Source: Treponema sp. (GTDB lineage: Bacteria; Spirochaetota; Spirochaetia; Treponematales; Treponemataceae). From it: a stretch of DNA of 44,446 nucleotides. The translations under genes and the position numbers were made by a program. This document shows, piece after piece, positions 15,955 to 24,014 of this stretch. Location: contig JAFSTK010000002.1 of NCBI GenBank assembly GCA_017450535.1, positions 1 through 44,446 on the forward strand, given 5' to 3'. The stretch's first letter is position 1, and each line of letters begins with the position of its first letter. The notes beneath the pieces are model-generated. The model worked only from the letters and a program-made list of their open reading frames with translations. It was not told where the DNA came from and searched no databases.

Positions 15955-17019
15955 ATGGACGCACGCTTTTTTTCACGGTTGCACAAAATTGAAGAGATTC
16001 TCAGTAAAACGCTGCCGCCAAAAGCGAACGCAGAATGGCAACAGCTTTCTTTCGGCGCGCTAGACGATTGCGTACAGCAAGAACATCTTGGCCAGCTTAT
16101 TGCTCCGAATTACAACCTCATTTCATTAGGCGGCAAACGATGGCGTCCGTTATTGCTTGTTCTTTGCGCTGAACTCGCCGCAGAAGCAAAATGCAATTGC
16201 GCGGCAAGCACAGAAGTTGCATACAGGCTCACCCCTCTGGTGGAATTATCTCACACATCCAGCCTCATCATGGACGATATTGAGGACAGCGCGGACATGC
16301 GCAGAGGAAAGCCCGCCGCCCACATTACATACGGACTGGATGCCGCTCTCAACGCTGGTTCTTGGCTTGGTTATGAGGCGACGATATGCATTGATGATTT
16401 GAATCTCCCTGCAGAGCTAAAGAACACGTTCTATTCGCTCTATCTGCTGGAATTACGTCGGCTTCATCTTGGGCAAGCGATGGACATTCTTTGGCACCGC
16501 AATCCTGCGCTTATTCCCTCAGTGGAAGAATACACAGCCATGGTGCGCAACAAAACGGGAACACTTGCTCGCATGGCGGTCAAAATCGGCATACTTGCGG
16601 GCGGGGGCACAGCGGAAGAAGCTGAGCGCGCAGGAAAAATCGCAGAGGACATTGGCGTCGGATTTCAGATTATCGACGACGTAACAAACCTGACCACAGG
16701 AAATCCTGGCAAAAAGCGTGGCGATGACATTGTGGAAGGCAAAAAATCCCTGCCCGTTCTGCTACATTTGCAGGATCATCCGAACGCACAGCAAAAACTC
16801 GGCTCTCTGTTTGAGACCGCCCGTGCTGAAGGCATTAACTCCCCCGCCGTGGAAGCGGCAATCGCATTGCTTTCCACAAGCGATGCAATTGAAAAGGCAA
16901 GACTCCAGGGAAATGAGCTCGTCGAAACAAAGAGTCGTGAACTTGCCGCCTTGTACGGTACCGATGGCGAACCTTCACAACTTATCATTGAATTGTTCGC
17001 CACCATGCTCAAAAAGTGA
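15955..17019 (+). CDS. Polyprenyl diphosphate synthase (IspA/IspB family)
   Basis: This 354-residue trans-prenyltransferase condenses isopentenyl diphosphate with an allylic diphosphate. The first Asp-rich motif is DDIEDSADMRRG (about residues 106-117) and the second is IIDDVTN (about 241-247), followed by KKRGDDIVEGKKSLP. The two-residue spacing in DDxxD and the small residue five positions before it resemble medium or long-chain enzymes rather than FPP synthase of the DDxxxxD type. The second motif ends in Asn instead of Asp. The product could be a precursor of undecaprenyl phosphate or of a quinone side chain. The TPR gene follows after 7 nt. Confidence 0.85.
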   Translation: MDARFFSRLHKIEEILSKTLPPKANAEWQQLSFGALDDCVQQEHLGQLIAPNYNLISLGGKRWRPLLLVLCAELAAEAKCNCAASTEVAYRLTPLVELSHTSSLIMDDIEDSADMRRGKPAAHITYGLDAALNAGSWLGYEATICIDDLNLPAELKNTFYSLYLLELRRLHLGQAMDILWHRNPALIPSVEEYTAMVRNKTGTLARMAVKIGILAGGGTAEEAERAGKIAEDIGVGFQIIDDVTNLTTGNPGKKRGDDIVEGKKSLPVLLHLQDHPNAQQKLGSLFETARAEGINSPAVEAAIALLSTSDAIEKARLQGNELVETKSRELAALYGTDGEPSQLIIELFATMLKK

Positions 17020-17026
17020 GGTCACC

Positions 17027-17563
17027 ATGCGCGAATCTCCCGAAAATTTGAACACACAAGCAATCGAACTCGCACAAAAAGGTGACTACACCGAGGCAAT
17101 CGCATGCTTTAAGCGCGCGCTTTCGTTGGAACGATACAATCATCTTTTGTGGTTCAATCTGGGCATCACCTACCGCGATGCAGGCGACTTACCGGCCGCG
17201 CGTCATGCATTGGAAAAAGCCTACTCAATCAACAGCGAAGACGATGACGTCATAGAAACACTGGCTCTCATCTGCTACAACATGGACAAAACAGAAGAAG
17301 CCATGAGCTATTGCGCCGAAGGCATTGAGCACAATCCGAACAATGCGCACCTGTGGAACACAATTGGCGTCATCTATTTTAATCGCGCCGACTATCCCAT
17401 GGCATGTGAGGCGTTTGAGCACGCAATAACCATCAGCCCCTATTACTATGACGCGCTGTTCAATTTGCGTGACACCTATGACGAATTAGGTAACAAAGCC
17501 GGCGTAGAAATGTGCAAAATGCAAATGCGCCAGATTTCCCCGGACGGAAAACAAAATGCTTGA
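17027..17563 (+). CDS. Tetratricopeptide repeat protein
   Basis: This 178-residue protein has four to five TPR units spanning most of its length, for example AIELAQKGDYTEAIACFKRA, LWFNLGITYRDAGDLPAARH and LWNTIGVIYFNRADYPMACE, each with the typical small and aromatic positions. There is no signal peptide, so it is probably cytoplasmic. The ATG at 17027 has GAGGT 4-5 nt upstream; a longer frame reading back into the synthase gene has no TPR character. It overlaps the following RseC-like gene by 8 nt. The partner protein is unknown. Confidence 0.85.
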   Translation: MRESPENLNTQAIELAQKGDYTEAIACFKRALSLERYNHLLWFNLGITYRDAGDLPAARHALEKAYSINSEDDDVIETLALICYNMDKTEEAMSYCAEGIEHNPNNAHLWNTIGVIYFNRADYPMACEAFEHAITISPYYYDALFNLRDTYDELGNKAGVEMCKMQMRQISPDGKQNA

Positions 17564-17876
17564 CCAGGCATTTATCACCGAAATCAATGGTAATGAAATC
17601 CGCGCCATGCAGCTCGTCACCGATGCCTGTCTGCACTGTACAACTGGTTGCATTCAGCGCGGCAAAGAATTTACCGTATCAAACAAAAGACATTACCCCG
17701 TGGAGGAAGGAAACATTATCCGCATAGGTCTGCCGCGCTACAAACGGGGGCTCCATGCGTTCAGCTCATTGATTCTTCCTGTCATCTGCGCAATTTTCGG
17801 CTACATTTTTTCTGCGGAAATAGCAAAAAAATCGGCCTTGAAAACACCGAAGCGTTCAAAGCCGTTTGTGTTATGA
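17556..17876 (+). CDS. RseC/MucC-like membrane protein, zero-frame product
   Basis: The 106-residue zero-frame product has the RseC/MucC pattern: an N-terminal domain with ACLHCTTGC (CxxCxxxC) near residues 28-36, a beta-rich part and a first membrane helix (about 70-88). RseC-type proteins take part in reducing SoxR or in sigma-E control. The frame then reaches a run of seven A and continues with a basic tail without the second helix the family normally has. That helix is present in the -1 frame, which ends at 17965. The ATG overlaps the end of the TPR gene by 8 nt. It is either a frameshifted gene or one that makes two products. Confidence 0.7.
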   Translation: MLDQAFITEINGNEIRAMQLVTDACLHCTTGCIQRGKEFTVSNKRHYPVEEGNIIRIGLPRYKRGLHAFSSLILPVICAIFGYIFSAEIAKKSALKTPKRSKPFVL

Positions 17877-17965
17877 TTTCACTGGTCGTATCTTCAGGAC
17901 TTGTTTTTGTTATAAGCAGAAGCAGCCTTCACTTTTCAAAGCCTGAAATCTTGCAAGTGCTGTAG
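17825..17965 (+). other. A7 slippery site and -1 frame extension of the RseC-like gene
   Basis: GCA AAA AAA TCG in the zero frame places the heptamer A-AAA-AAA (17825-17831) exactly in the X-XXY-YYZ register used for -1 frameshifting. Slipping back one base continues as KKIGLENTEAF and adds a second hydrophobic helix (AVCVMISLVVSSGLVFVI), ending at the TAG of 17963-17965. The resulting 136-residue protein has the normal two-helix RseC topology. Transcriptional slippage to eight A, or a missing A in the sequence, would have the same effect. Confidence 0.65.
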
Positions 17966-17982
17966 CGTGCCGTTATCGCAAC

Positions 17983-19209
17983 TTAGCCAAGAACATGCTC
18001 GCGGGCAAGTTTGCTGATTTCGTCAGCCATCTGCTCCAGCGGAACTTGCTTTTGAACGGCACCAAGCTCATTTGCAACGCGCGGCATACCGTACACGACA
18101 GATGATTTTTCGTCCTGACCAAGCGTCCATGCACCCTGCTTTCGCATTTCTGCCAGCTGCACCGCGCCATCCTTACCCATACCGGTCATGATAACGCCCA
18201 ACGCTTTATTCTGGTAGATTTTTGCCACGCTCTCAAAAAGAACGTCTGCCGACGGGCGATGTCCATTGCGCTGAGGCTCCTGTGACAATCTGATGACGGA
18301 CTTAAAGCCTTCCTGCTCCACGTACATATGATAGTTACCCGGCGCGATGTAAATATGTCCGCTTTCGATTTTATCTCCGTCCTCTGCCTCTTTTACTTCA
18401 AGCGCGCAGATGCGGTTCAAGCTGTTTGCAAATTCTTTGGTAAAGCCTGCGGGCATATGCTGCACAACCAAAATCGGCTGCTTAAGACGCGGGTCAATCA
18501 TCTTGAACACATCGCGCAACGCATTCGGACCGCCTGTAGAAATACCAATCGCAATGATATCGATTCTGCCGCTCTTTCGTAACGGTGTAATGACAGGAAT
18601 TTCCTTGGGCTTTCCGGCAAGACTTGCTTTAAGCGCTTCGCTTGCCTTGCGTGCTTCCTCGGCTTTGTTGGCGGTCTCCTTCTCCAGGAATTCATTCGCC
18701 TTGTCCTCGCCCATAACGCCCTGCAGCTTACGCTTAATGGCGCGGTCGGAAGCAATCTGAACATAAAAGTCATCGCGATAAACAGTCTTACCATGCAGAC
18801 GCGCATACTGTCCGCCGTAAGACGAAATCATTTCAATCAGTTGGTCGGCGACCTCACTGATATCAGCAGAAATTGAACCGTTCGGCTTGGTGATAAAGTC
18901 AGCCGCGCCCAATTCCAGACACTGCATGGTAACTGCCGCGCCTTTTTCTGCAATACTTGAAAGGATGATAACAGGCACACGAATGCGGTTTTCTTTGCGA
19001 TACTTTAAGAATTCCACACCCGTCATAACAGGCATTTCAATATCAAGGACAATAACATCTGGATTGCACTTGGGGATTTTATCAATCAAATCCTTACCGT
19101 TTTCAGCTTTGCCGACAACATGCATACCGGGCACACTTTCAACTGCACGGCTCACCAAGTTGCGCATCAATGCTGAGTCATCACATACCAGTACCGAAAT
19201 ATCATCCAT
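17983..19209 (-). CDS. cheB: Chemotaxis protein-glutamate methylesterase CheB
   Basis: This 408-residue protein has an N-terminal receiver domain (about residues 1-120, phospho-acceptor Asp in VIVLDIEMP) and a linker unusually long and charged for CheB (about 120-205). The C-terminal methylesterase domain has the catalytic Ser in GISTGGPNAL, His in VQHMPAGFT and Asp in GMGKDGA. It removes methyl groups from, or deamidates, chemoreceptors when phosphorylated by CheA. The ATG at 19209 has AAGGAG 10 nt upstream; a TTG nine bases earlier is too close to that site. It follows cheR on the same strand, separated by a terminator-like hairpin. Confidence 0.92.
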   Translation of the reverse strand: MDDISVLVCDDSALMRNLVSRAVESVPGMHVVGKAENGKDLIDKIPKCNPDVIVLDIEMPVMTGVEFLKYRKENRIRVPVIILSSIAEKGAAVTMQCLELGAADFITKPNGSISADISEVADQLIEMISSYGGQYARLHGKTVYRDDFYVQIASDRAIKRKLQGVMGEDKANEFLEKETANKAEEARKASEALKASLAGKPKEIPVITPLRKSGRIDIIAIGISTGGPNALRDVFKMIDPRLKQPILVVQHMPAGFTKEFANSLNRICALEVKEAEDGDKIESGHIYIAPGNYHMYVEQEGFKSVIRLSQEPQRNGHRPSADVLFESVAKIYQNKALGVIMTGMGKDGAVQLAEMRKQGAWTLGQDEKSSVVYGMPRVANELGAVQKQVPLEQMADEISKLAREHVLG

Positions 19210-19233
19210 TTTTACCAATCTCCTTTATGCTCT

Positions 19234-19277
19234 GAAAAAAACTGAAAAGCGGTTGCGCAGAGAGCCACACAACCGCT
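19234..19277 (-). terminator. Terminator or attenuator between cheR and cheB
   Basis: On the minus strand AGCGGTTG (19277-19270) and CAACCGCT (19255-19248) form an 8-bp stem with a 14-nt loop, followed by TTCAGTTTTTTT. It lies downstream of the cheR stop and just before cheB, so it may end cheR transcripts or reduce read-through into cheB. Confidence 0.6.
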
Positions 19278-19302
19278 GTATCATCATCAGCAAAACCGAT
19301 TA

Positions 19303-20121
19303 TCAGCCTACATTCTTCTGATACAGACAAGCCCAGTTCGTTTTTAGGAACTCAAATTTTGTGTCCATTCCGAACAAAGATTCTGAGTGTCCGATAAACA
19401 AATAAGAATGAGGTGCCATTGAGTTGTAGAACCGGTCAATAACAGCCTTCTGTGCCGGCTCATCAAAATAAATCAACACGTTACGGCAGAACACAACATC
19501 AAGATTGCGAACGCCAGAATCGTTACGAAGGTTATGATAGTCGAATTTAATGTGCGACATCAATTCCTGCGTGGCCTGATAGCCTTTATCCGTCTTTTTG
19601 AAGAATCGGTCAAGATATTTTTGCGGGATACCCGTGATACGAGATTCCGGATAGAATCCCTGCTGACCGACCATCAACGATTTAAGAGAGATATCGGAAG
19701 CGGTGATATGGAATTTATACGGCGGAGGTAGCACATCGCACAAAATCATTGCGAGCGTGTACGGCTCCTCACCCGTTGAACAACCTGCGCTCCAAATATG
19801 AATCGTATGGTCGCCAGTTTTTTTCTTTTGTTCAATAACATGCGGAAGAACATAATTTACTAAAGCATCAAAATGTGGCTGATTACGGAAGAAGCGAGTC
19901 AGGTTCGTCGTTACGGAATCCAGCATGAGCTTCATTTCTTCCTTATCGGACATAATGAGCTTGTAGTAATCTGAAATACTTGCTATTTGTTTTTCACGCA
20001 ATTTTTCCTTTAAGCGGCTGTCCAAAATGGAACGGTTAGTAGCCGAAAAGGTAATTCCGCTCTGGTCATAGATGACCTTACGGAACATGTCAAATTCTGC
20101 ATCTGTAAGTAAGTCTGCCAT
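19303..20121 (-). CDS. cheR: Chemotaxis protein methyltransferase CheR
   Basis: This 272-residue enzyme transfers methyl groups from S-adenosylmethionine to glutamates of chemoreceptors. The N-terminal CheR domain (about residues 5-65) is followed by the Rossmann methyltransferase domain with IWSAGCSTGEEPYTLAMIL (about 112-130), DVVFCRNVLIYF (about 206-217) and LFIGHSESL. No C-terminal TPR is present. The ATG at 20121 lies 6 nt behind a perfect TATAAT; the longer frame to 20142 would read through that box. Confidence 0.93.
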   Translation of the reverse strand: MADLLTDAEFDMFRKVIYDQSGITFSATNRSILDSRLKEKLREKQIASISDYYKLIMSDKEEMKLMLDSVTTNLTRFFRNQPHFDALVNYVLPHVIEQKKKTGDHTIHIWSAGCSTGEEPYTLAMILCDVLPPPYKFHITASDISLKSLMVGQQGFYPESRITGIPQKYLDRFFKKTDKGYQATQELMSHIKFDYHNLRNDSGVRNLDVVFCRNVLIYFDEPAQKAVIDRFYNSMAPHSYLFIGHSESLFGMDTKFEFLKTNWACLYQKNVG

Positions 20122-20127
20122 AAAATT

Positions 20128-20156
20128 ATTATACACCCACATTTTAAAAATGTAAA
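20128..20156 (-). promoter_or_regulatory. Leaderless-type promoter of cheR
   Basis: On the minus strand TTTACA (20156-20151), 17-bp spacer, TATAAT (20133-20128), 6 nt, ATG at 20121. It is one of the clearest cases in the window and lies back to back with the pyrG promoter. Confidence 0.7.
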
Positions 20157-20191
20157 TGAAATTAAAAAATTTTAAGAAAATTTTATCCGCA

Positions 20192-20226
20192 TTGAAAAAA
20201 AAACACTATAATGCTACACTCTTACT
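20192..20226 (+). promoter_or_regulatory. Leaderless-type promoter of pyrG
   Basis: TTGAAA (20192-20197), 17-bp spacer, TACACT (20215-20220, preceded by TGC), 6 nt, ATG at 20227. A second -10-like TATAAT lies at 20207-20212. No Shine-Dalgarno is visible. Confidence 0.7.
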
Positions 20227-21831
20227 ATGAGCAAGTATATATTGGTAACAAGCGGTGTCTGTTCCAGCCTGGGAAAAGGTGTTGCAACCGCATCAATCGG
20301 AAGTCTTTTGGAATGCAGCGGTCTCAAAGTGGCCATGGTTAAATGCGACCCCTACATTAATATTGACGCGGGAACAATCAGCCCCTATCAGCAAGGCGAA
20401 GTGTACGTCACCGATGATGGCGCAGAAACCGACTCAGACTTGGGCACTTACTCCCGCTTTACCAATATCAACGTGAACAACGACAACTGCGTGACAATTG
20501 GCAAAGTATACGAAGCAGTCATCAGAAACGAACGCGCCGGACGCTACAACGGACGCACTGTGCAAGTCATCCCTCATATTACCGATGAAATCAAGCGTCG
20601 CATTATGAGCATTGGCGCAAAGACAGGCGCAGATGTTGTAATAGTAGAAATTGGCGGTACGGTGGGCGATATCGAGTCCATTCCATTTTTGGAGGCAGTG
20701 CGCCAGTTCAGCCATGAGCAAGGAAAAGGCAACTGCATCAACGTGCATCTGACTCTTGTGCCCACGATTATTGGCGGCGAGCTGAAAACAAAGCCCACCC
20801 AACACAGCGTAAAACAATTGCAGGAAACGGGCATTCAGCCGGACATTCTGCTCTGCCGTTGTGAACGCAAAATTGAAGAAGACATGCGGAAAAAAATCGC
20901 GCTCTTCTGCAACGTCTCCGCAAAAGCAGTTTTCACATCAACGGATATCGATAAATCAATTTATGAGCTTCCCCTGCTGTTCCATGAACAGGGCATCGAT
21001 AAAGCTATCCTTGAAAAACTGGGTTTTGACAACAAAAAACCGAACATCAAGATTTGGACGGACTTCCTGAACAAACTGCAGAATCCGTCAAAGAAAATCA
21101 CGATTGCCATGGTGGGAAAAAAGGACTACCTGGACAACTGTTACAAAAGTGTACAGGAAAGCCTGCATCATGCGGCAATCACGACATATGGTGTGGCAGC
21201 GGAAATCCGCAAAATCGACGCGGAGACACTGGAATCCTGTTTGGACATCACTCCCTACTTTGCCGCGGTAGATGCCATTGTCATTCCGGGCAATTACGGA
21301 CAGCGCGGATTCTTGGGCCTGCTCTCAACAGTTCGATACGCACGGGAACATTCTATCCCCTATTTGGGCATCGACTTGGGTATGCAGCTCATGGCAATTG
21401 AAACCGCGCGCACATTGTTGGGCTGGGCAGACGCAGACTCTACCGAATTCATGCAGCACTGCGAGCACCCCGTCATCAGCTTGCCGGAAGAACAGTCTGG
21501 TTCCGTGGCGGCCGGCGTGGTCAAGCTTGGCATCTCATCCGTATCAATTGCAAAAGGCTCTAAACTGCATGACATTTACAAAGCAGACGTCATCCAGGAA
21601 CGCCATCGCTCAAAATACACATTTGACCGCCGTTACTCCGACGATATGGCGAAGAAAAATCTGATTATAGCCGCCACTGCCGCTGACGACAATCAGACCG
21701 AGGCGTTTGAGTGGAAAGACCATCCATGGGGAATCGGTGTGCAGTTCCACCCGGAATTTATTTCTCGGCCAACAAAACCGCACCCGCTGTTCAACTCATT
21801 TATCGGAGCCGCACTGAACTACAAAAAATGA
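20227..21831 (+). CDS. pyrG: CTP synthase with an altered glutaminase site
   Basis: This 534-residue PyrG-type enzyme makes CTP from UTP, ATP and an ammonia source. The synthetase domain (about residues 1-265) looks intact, with GVCSSLGKGV, EIGGTVGDIESIPF and a full set of conserved blocks. The C-terminal class I glutaminase domain keeps QFHPEF (His508, Glu510) and ERHRSKY. However, the catalytic Cys of GICLGMQ is Asp383 (GIDLGMQ, codon GAC at 21373-21375), and the oxyanion loop PGGFG reads PGNYG. Glutamine hydrolysis is therefore predicted to be lost, leaving ammonia-dependent activity. The stop overlaps the lptC-like start (ATGA). Confidence 0.92.
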   Translation: MSKYILVTSGVCSSLGKGVATASIGSLLECSGLKVAMVKCDPYINIDAGTISPYQQGEVYVTDDGAETDSDLGTYSRFTNINVNNDNCVTIGKVYEAVIRNERAGRYNGRTVQVIPHITDEIKRRIMSIGAKTGADVVIVEIGGTVGDIESIPFLEAVRQFSHEQGKGNCINVHLTLVPTIIGGELKTKPTQHSVKQLQETGIQPDILLCRCERKIEEDMRKKIALFCNVSAKAVFTSTDIDKSIYELPLLFHEQGIDKAILEKLGFDNKKPNIKIWTDFLNKLQNPSKKITIAMVGKKDYLDNCYKSVQESLHHAAITTYGVAAEIRKIDAETLESCLDITPYFAAVDAIVIPGNYGQRGFLGLLSTVRYAREHSIPYLGIDLGMQLMAIETARTLLGWADADSTEFMQHCEHPVISLPEEQSGSVAAGVVKLGISSVSIAKGSKLHDIYKADVIQERHRSKYTFDRRYSDDMAKKNLIIAATAADDNQTEAFEWKDHPWGIGVQFHPEFISRPTKPHPLFNSFIGAALNYKK

Positions 21832-22385
21832 GATATTGTGTCCTTTTCGCCGCAATCGGAATGCTCTCTGCCTGCTCTCTTGACTACGGGAAATCCGTAA
21901 ACGTAGAGGATGTCATTCCTGAATTCCGGTTTACTGACGCACACTATTCTCAGTACGAAGACAACAAACAGACGCTTGCCGTAGCAGCAGAAAAAATTGA
22001 GCAATACAAAAGCGACGGGTCTTCTTATGCGCACAAGGCAAGTTTCAGACGTTTCGACGACAAAGGAAAACTTGACACCGAAGGTTCTTGTGACTACCTT
22101 TCCGCAGACACTCAGAGAGACCTGTACTTGCTTTTTGACAACATTCATGTGAAGTTCTACTCTCAAGACTTAAAAATCAGCGCGAAAACATTACGATTCG
22201 ACGCAAAAAACGAGCAGCTGACCTGTAGCATTGATGATGAAGTCTCTATCCAAAAAAAAGACACAACCATCACCGGAAAAGGATTCAGCGCAAGTGGCGT
22301 AAGCAAGACATTTTCCTTTGCAAACGCACTTGAAGGAACAGTCATCACACAAGACGCACAGGAAGAAAGCGGAGAACAAAGATGA
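21828..22385 (+). CDS. lptC: LptC-like lipoprotein
   Basis: This 185-residue protein has a short signal peptide ending in a lipobox (MLSAC, Cys16). A beta-rich LptC/OstA-like part follows, with repeated strand patterns such as YAHKASFRRFDDKGKLDTEG, LKISAKTLRFDAKNEQLTC and TTITGKGFSASGV. In the Lpt system LptC links the inner-membrane transporter to the periplasmic LptA bridge. Being lipid-anchored instead of having a membrane helix would be a variation. The start overlaps the pyrG stop by 4 nt and the end overlaps the lptA start by 4 nt. The assignment rests on fold pattern and position before lptA and lptB. Confidence 0.7.
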   Translation: MRYCVLFAAIGMLSACSLDYGKSVNVEDVIPEFRFTDAHYSQYEDNKQTLAVAAEKIEQYKSDGSSYAHKASFRRFDDKGKLDTEGSCDYLSADTQRDLYLLFDNIHVKFYSQDLKISAKTLRFDAKNEQLTCSIDDEVSIQKKDTTITGKGFSASGVSKTFSFANALEGTVITQDAQEESGEQR

Positions 22386-23068
22386 AAAAAACATATTGTC
22401 TTTTTGCCGCATTTTTTCTGTTCACTTCGATTTTTGCGGAGACCATCACTTTTAAAGCAGACTCACTGACCGGAACAGCTGGAAGCAAGACTGACACCAC
22501 AAAGATGCAGGGAAATGCCTTTGTAAAAACCTCAAACATGGAAATCTCCGCTGACAGTATTGAACTATCGGGAGACAATTATCGCTATATCGTTGCTGAC
22601 GGAACCGTTGTCGGCAAAAACATCGAAAGCAAAATGGAATTCACTTGCGGAAGAATGCGATATGACCGGCAGACAAAAGTCGCTTACCTCGAAGACTCCG
22701 TACATTTGGTTGATACCGCAAACGAAGTGACCGCTGACGCGCAGATAATTAACTACAACCAGAACAGCGAAATTGCCATCATGCAAATCGGTATCACACT
22801 CAAACAAAAAGACAACACATGTACCGCAGCATATGCAGTATACCGAAAAAATGACAAGATGCTGGAAATGAGCGGAAACCCAAAAATCGTGCAGGGTCAG
22901 GACACTTTCCGCGCGCAGGAAATCACGCTGAACCTTGATTCACAGGAAATCACGCTGGACGGACGCGTAAGCGGTACTGTAACAGACAGCAAGAAAGAGC
23001 CTCCCAAACCAGCAGCCCCCCCTGCGCCCGCACCTGCACCTGACCAAAACGAGGACAAACATGAATGA
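22382..23068 (+). CDS. lptA: LptA/OstA-like periplasmic transport protein
   Basis: This 228-residue protein has a signal peptide (residues 1-19, ending IFA) and an OstA/LptA domain (about 22-195) made of repeated beta-strand pairs such as [14 protein letters not shown] and [13 protein letters not shown], with [20 protein letters not shown] near its end. A Pro/Ala-rich tail follows. LptA forms the periplasmic bridge carrying lipopolysaccharide or other glycolipids to the outer membrane. It overlaps the genes on both sides, so lptC, lptA and lptB are translated as a unit. Confidence 0.8.
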   Translation: MKKTYCLFAAFFLFTSIFAETITFKADSLTGTAGSKTDTTKMQGNAFVKTSNMEISADSIELSGDNYRYIVADGTVVGKNIESKMEFTCGRMRYDRQTKVAYLEDSVHLVDTANEVTADAQIINYNQNSEIAIMQIGITLKQKDNTCTAAYAVYRKNDKMLEMSGNPKIVQGQDTFRAQEITLNLDSQEITLDGRVSGTVTDSKKEPPKPAAPPAPAPAPDQNEDKHE

Positions 23069-24011
23069 CGAAATAGCGACAGAAAAAAAATACGAAACCG
23101 ATGAACAGTCGGCGACCGCAACACAGATAGAAAACAAAGAACAGCCAGCGGATGAACCCCAGCCAACGGATGAAACACAGACAGTGCCCCTGACACAGAC
23201 AGAAACAGAAGGGACGCAAGAACCTGGAATACAGATAGAAACTGAAGAGTCGCAAGAGTCCGAAAACTCAAACGAAGACACGAACAGACACACACTCCGT
23301 GCCAGCAGTTTGTACAAATCATTCGGCAAGAAAAAAGTTGTACAGGGCGTAGACTTTTCCATGCAGACCGGCGAAGTGTTGGGCTTGCTCGGACCAAACG
23401 GAGCGGGCAAAACCACCACATTCTACATGATAGTTGGATTCCACAAGCCCACCACCGGCGAAATATTTTTGGACGACCACCGACTGACCCCGCTCCCGAT
23501 GTACAAGCGCGCGCGTCTGGGCATCTCGTATCTGCCTCAGGAACCAAGCGTATTCCGAAAACTCACCGTAGAAGAAAACATCTGGTCCATTTTGGAGACC
23601 CGCCGCGATTTGAGCCGCACAGAAAAAAAACAACGTCTTGAAGAATTGATTGAAGAGTTCTCAATTGGAAGAATTCGAAAGCAGCCCGCTTTTACGTTGA
23701 GCGGCGGTGAGCGACGGCGTACAGAAATTGCGCGCTCACTTGCGATTGAACCGAAATTTTTGCTCTTGGATGAACCGTTTGCCGGAATTGACCCGATTGC
23801 AGTCGCCGACATTAAAGGAATGATAAAATTGCTCGCGCAACGCGGAATCGGCATTTTGATTACCGACCACAACGTGCGCGATACCCTGGAAATCACTGAC
23901 CGGGCAATTATCATCAGCACCGGCCAGATTATGATTCAGGGAAGCAAGGAAGAAATCCTTGCCAGCGAAGTCGCCCGCGAGATTTACTTGGGCAAAGACT
24001 TCAGCATGTAG
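23061..24011 (+). CDS. lptB: LptB-type ABC ATPase with an acidic N-terminal extension
   Basis: This 316-residue ATPase has an LptB domain (about residues 79-316) with Walker [12 protein letters not shown]-loop YLPQEPSVF, signature [16 protein letters not shown], Walker [13 protein letters not shown] and the H-loop ITDHNVRD. The usual LptB has about 240 residues. The first 78 residues here are a low-complexity Glu/Thr/Gln-rich extension. The ATG overlaps the lptA stop by 8 nt and has GAGG upstream. No later start gives a complete domain without part of the extension. It drives glycolipid extraction from the inner membrane together with LptFG, which are not in the window. Confidence 0.9.
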   Translation: MNDEIATEKKYETDEQSATATQIENKEQPADEPQPTDETQTVPLTQTETEGTQEPGIQIETEESQESENSNEDTNRHTLRASSLYKSFGKKKVVQGVDFSMQTGEVLGLLGPNGAGKTTTFYMIVGFHKPTTGEIFLDDHRLTPLPMYKRARLGISYLPQEPSVFRKLTVEENIWSILETRRDLSRTEKKQRLEELIEEFSIGRIRKQPAFTLSGGERRRTEIARSLAIEPKFLLLDEPFAGIDPIAVADIKGMIKLLAQRGIGILITDHNVRDTLEITDRAIIISTGQIMIQGSKEEILASEVAREIYLGKDFSM

Positions 24012-24014
24012 TTT

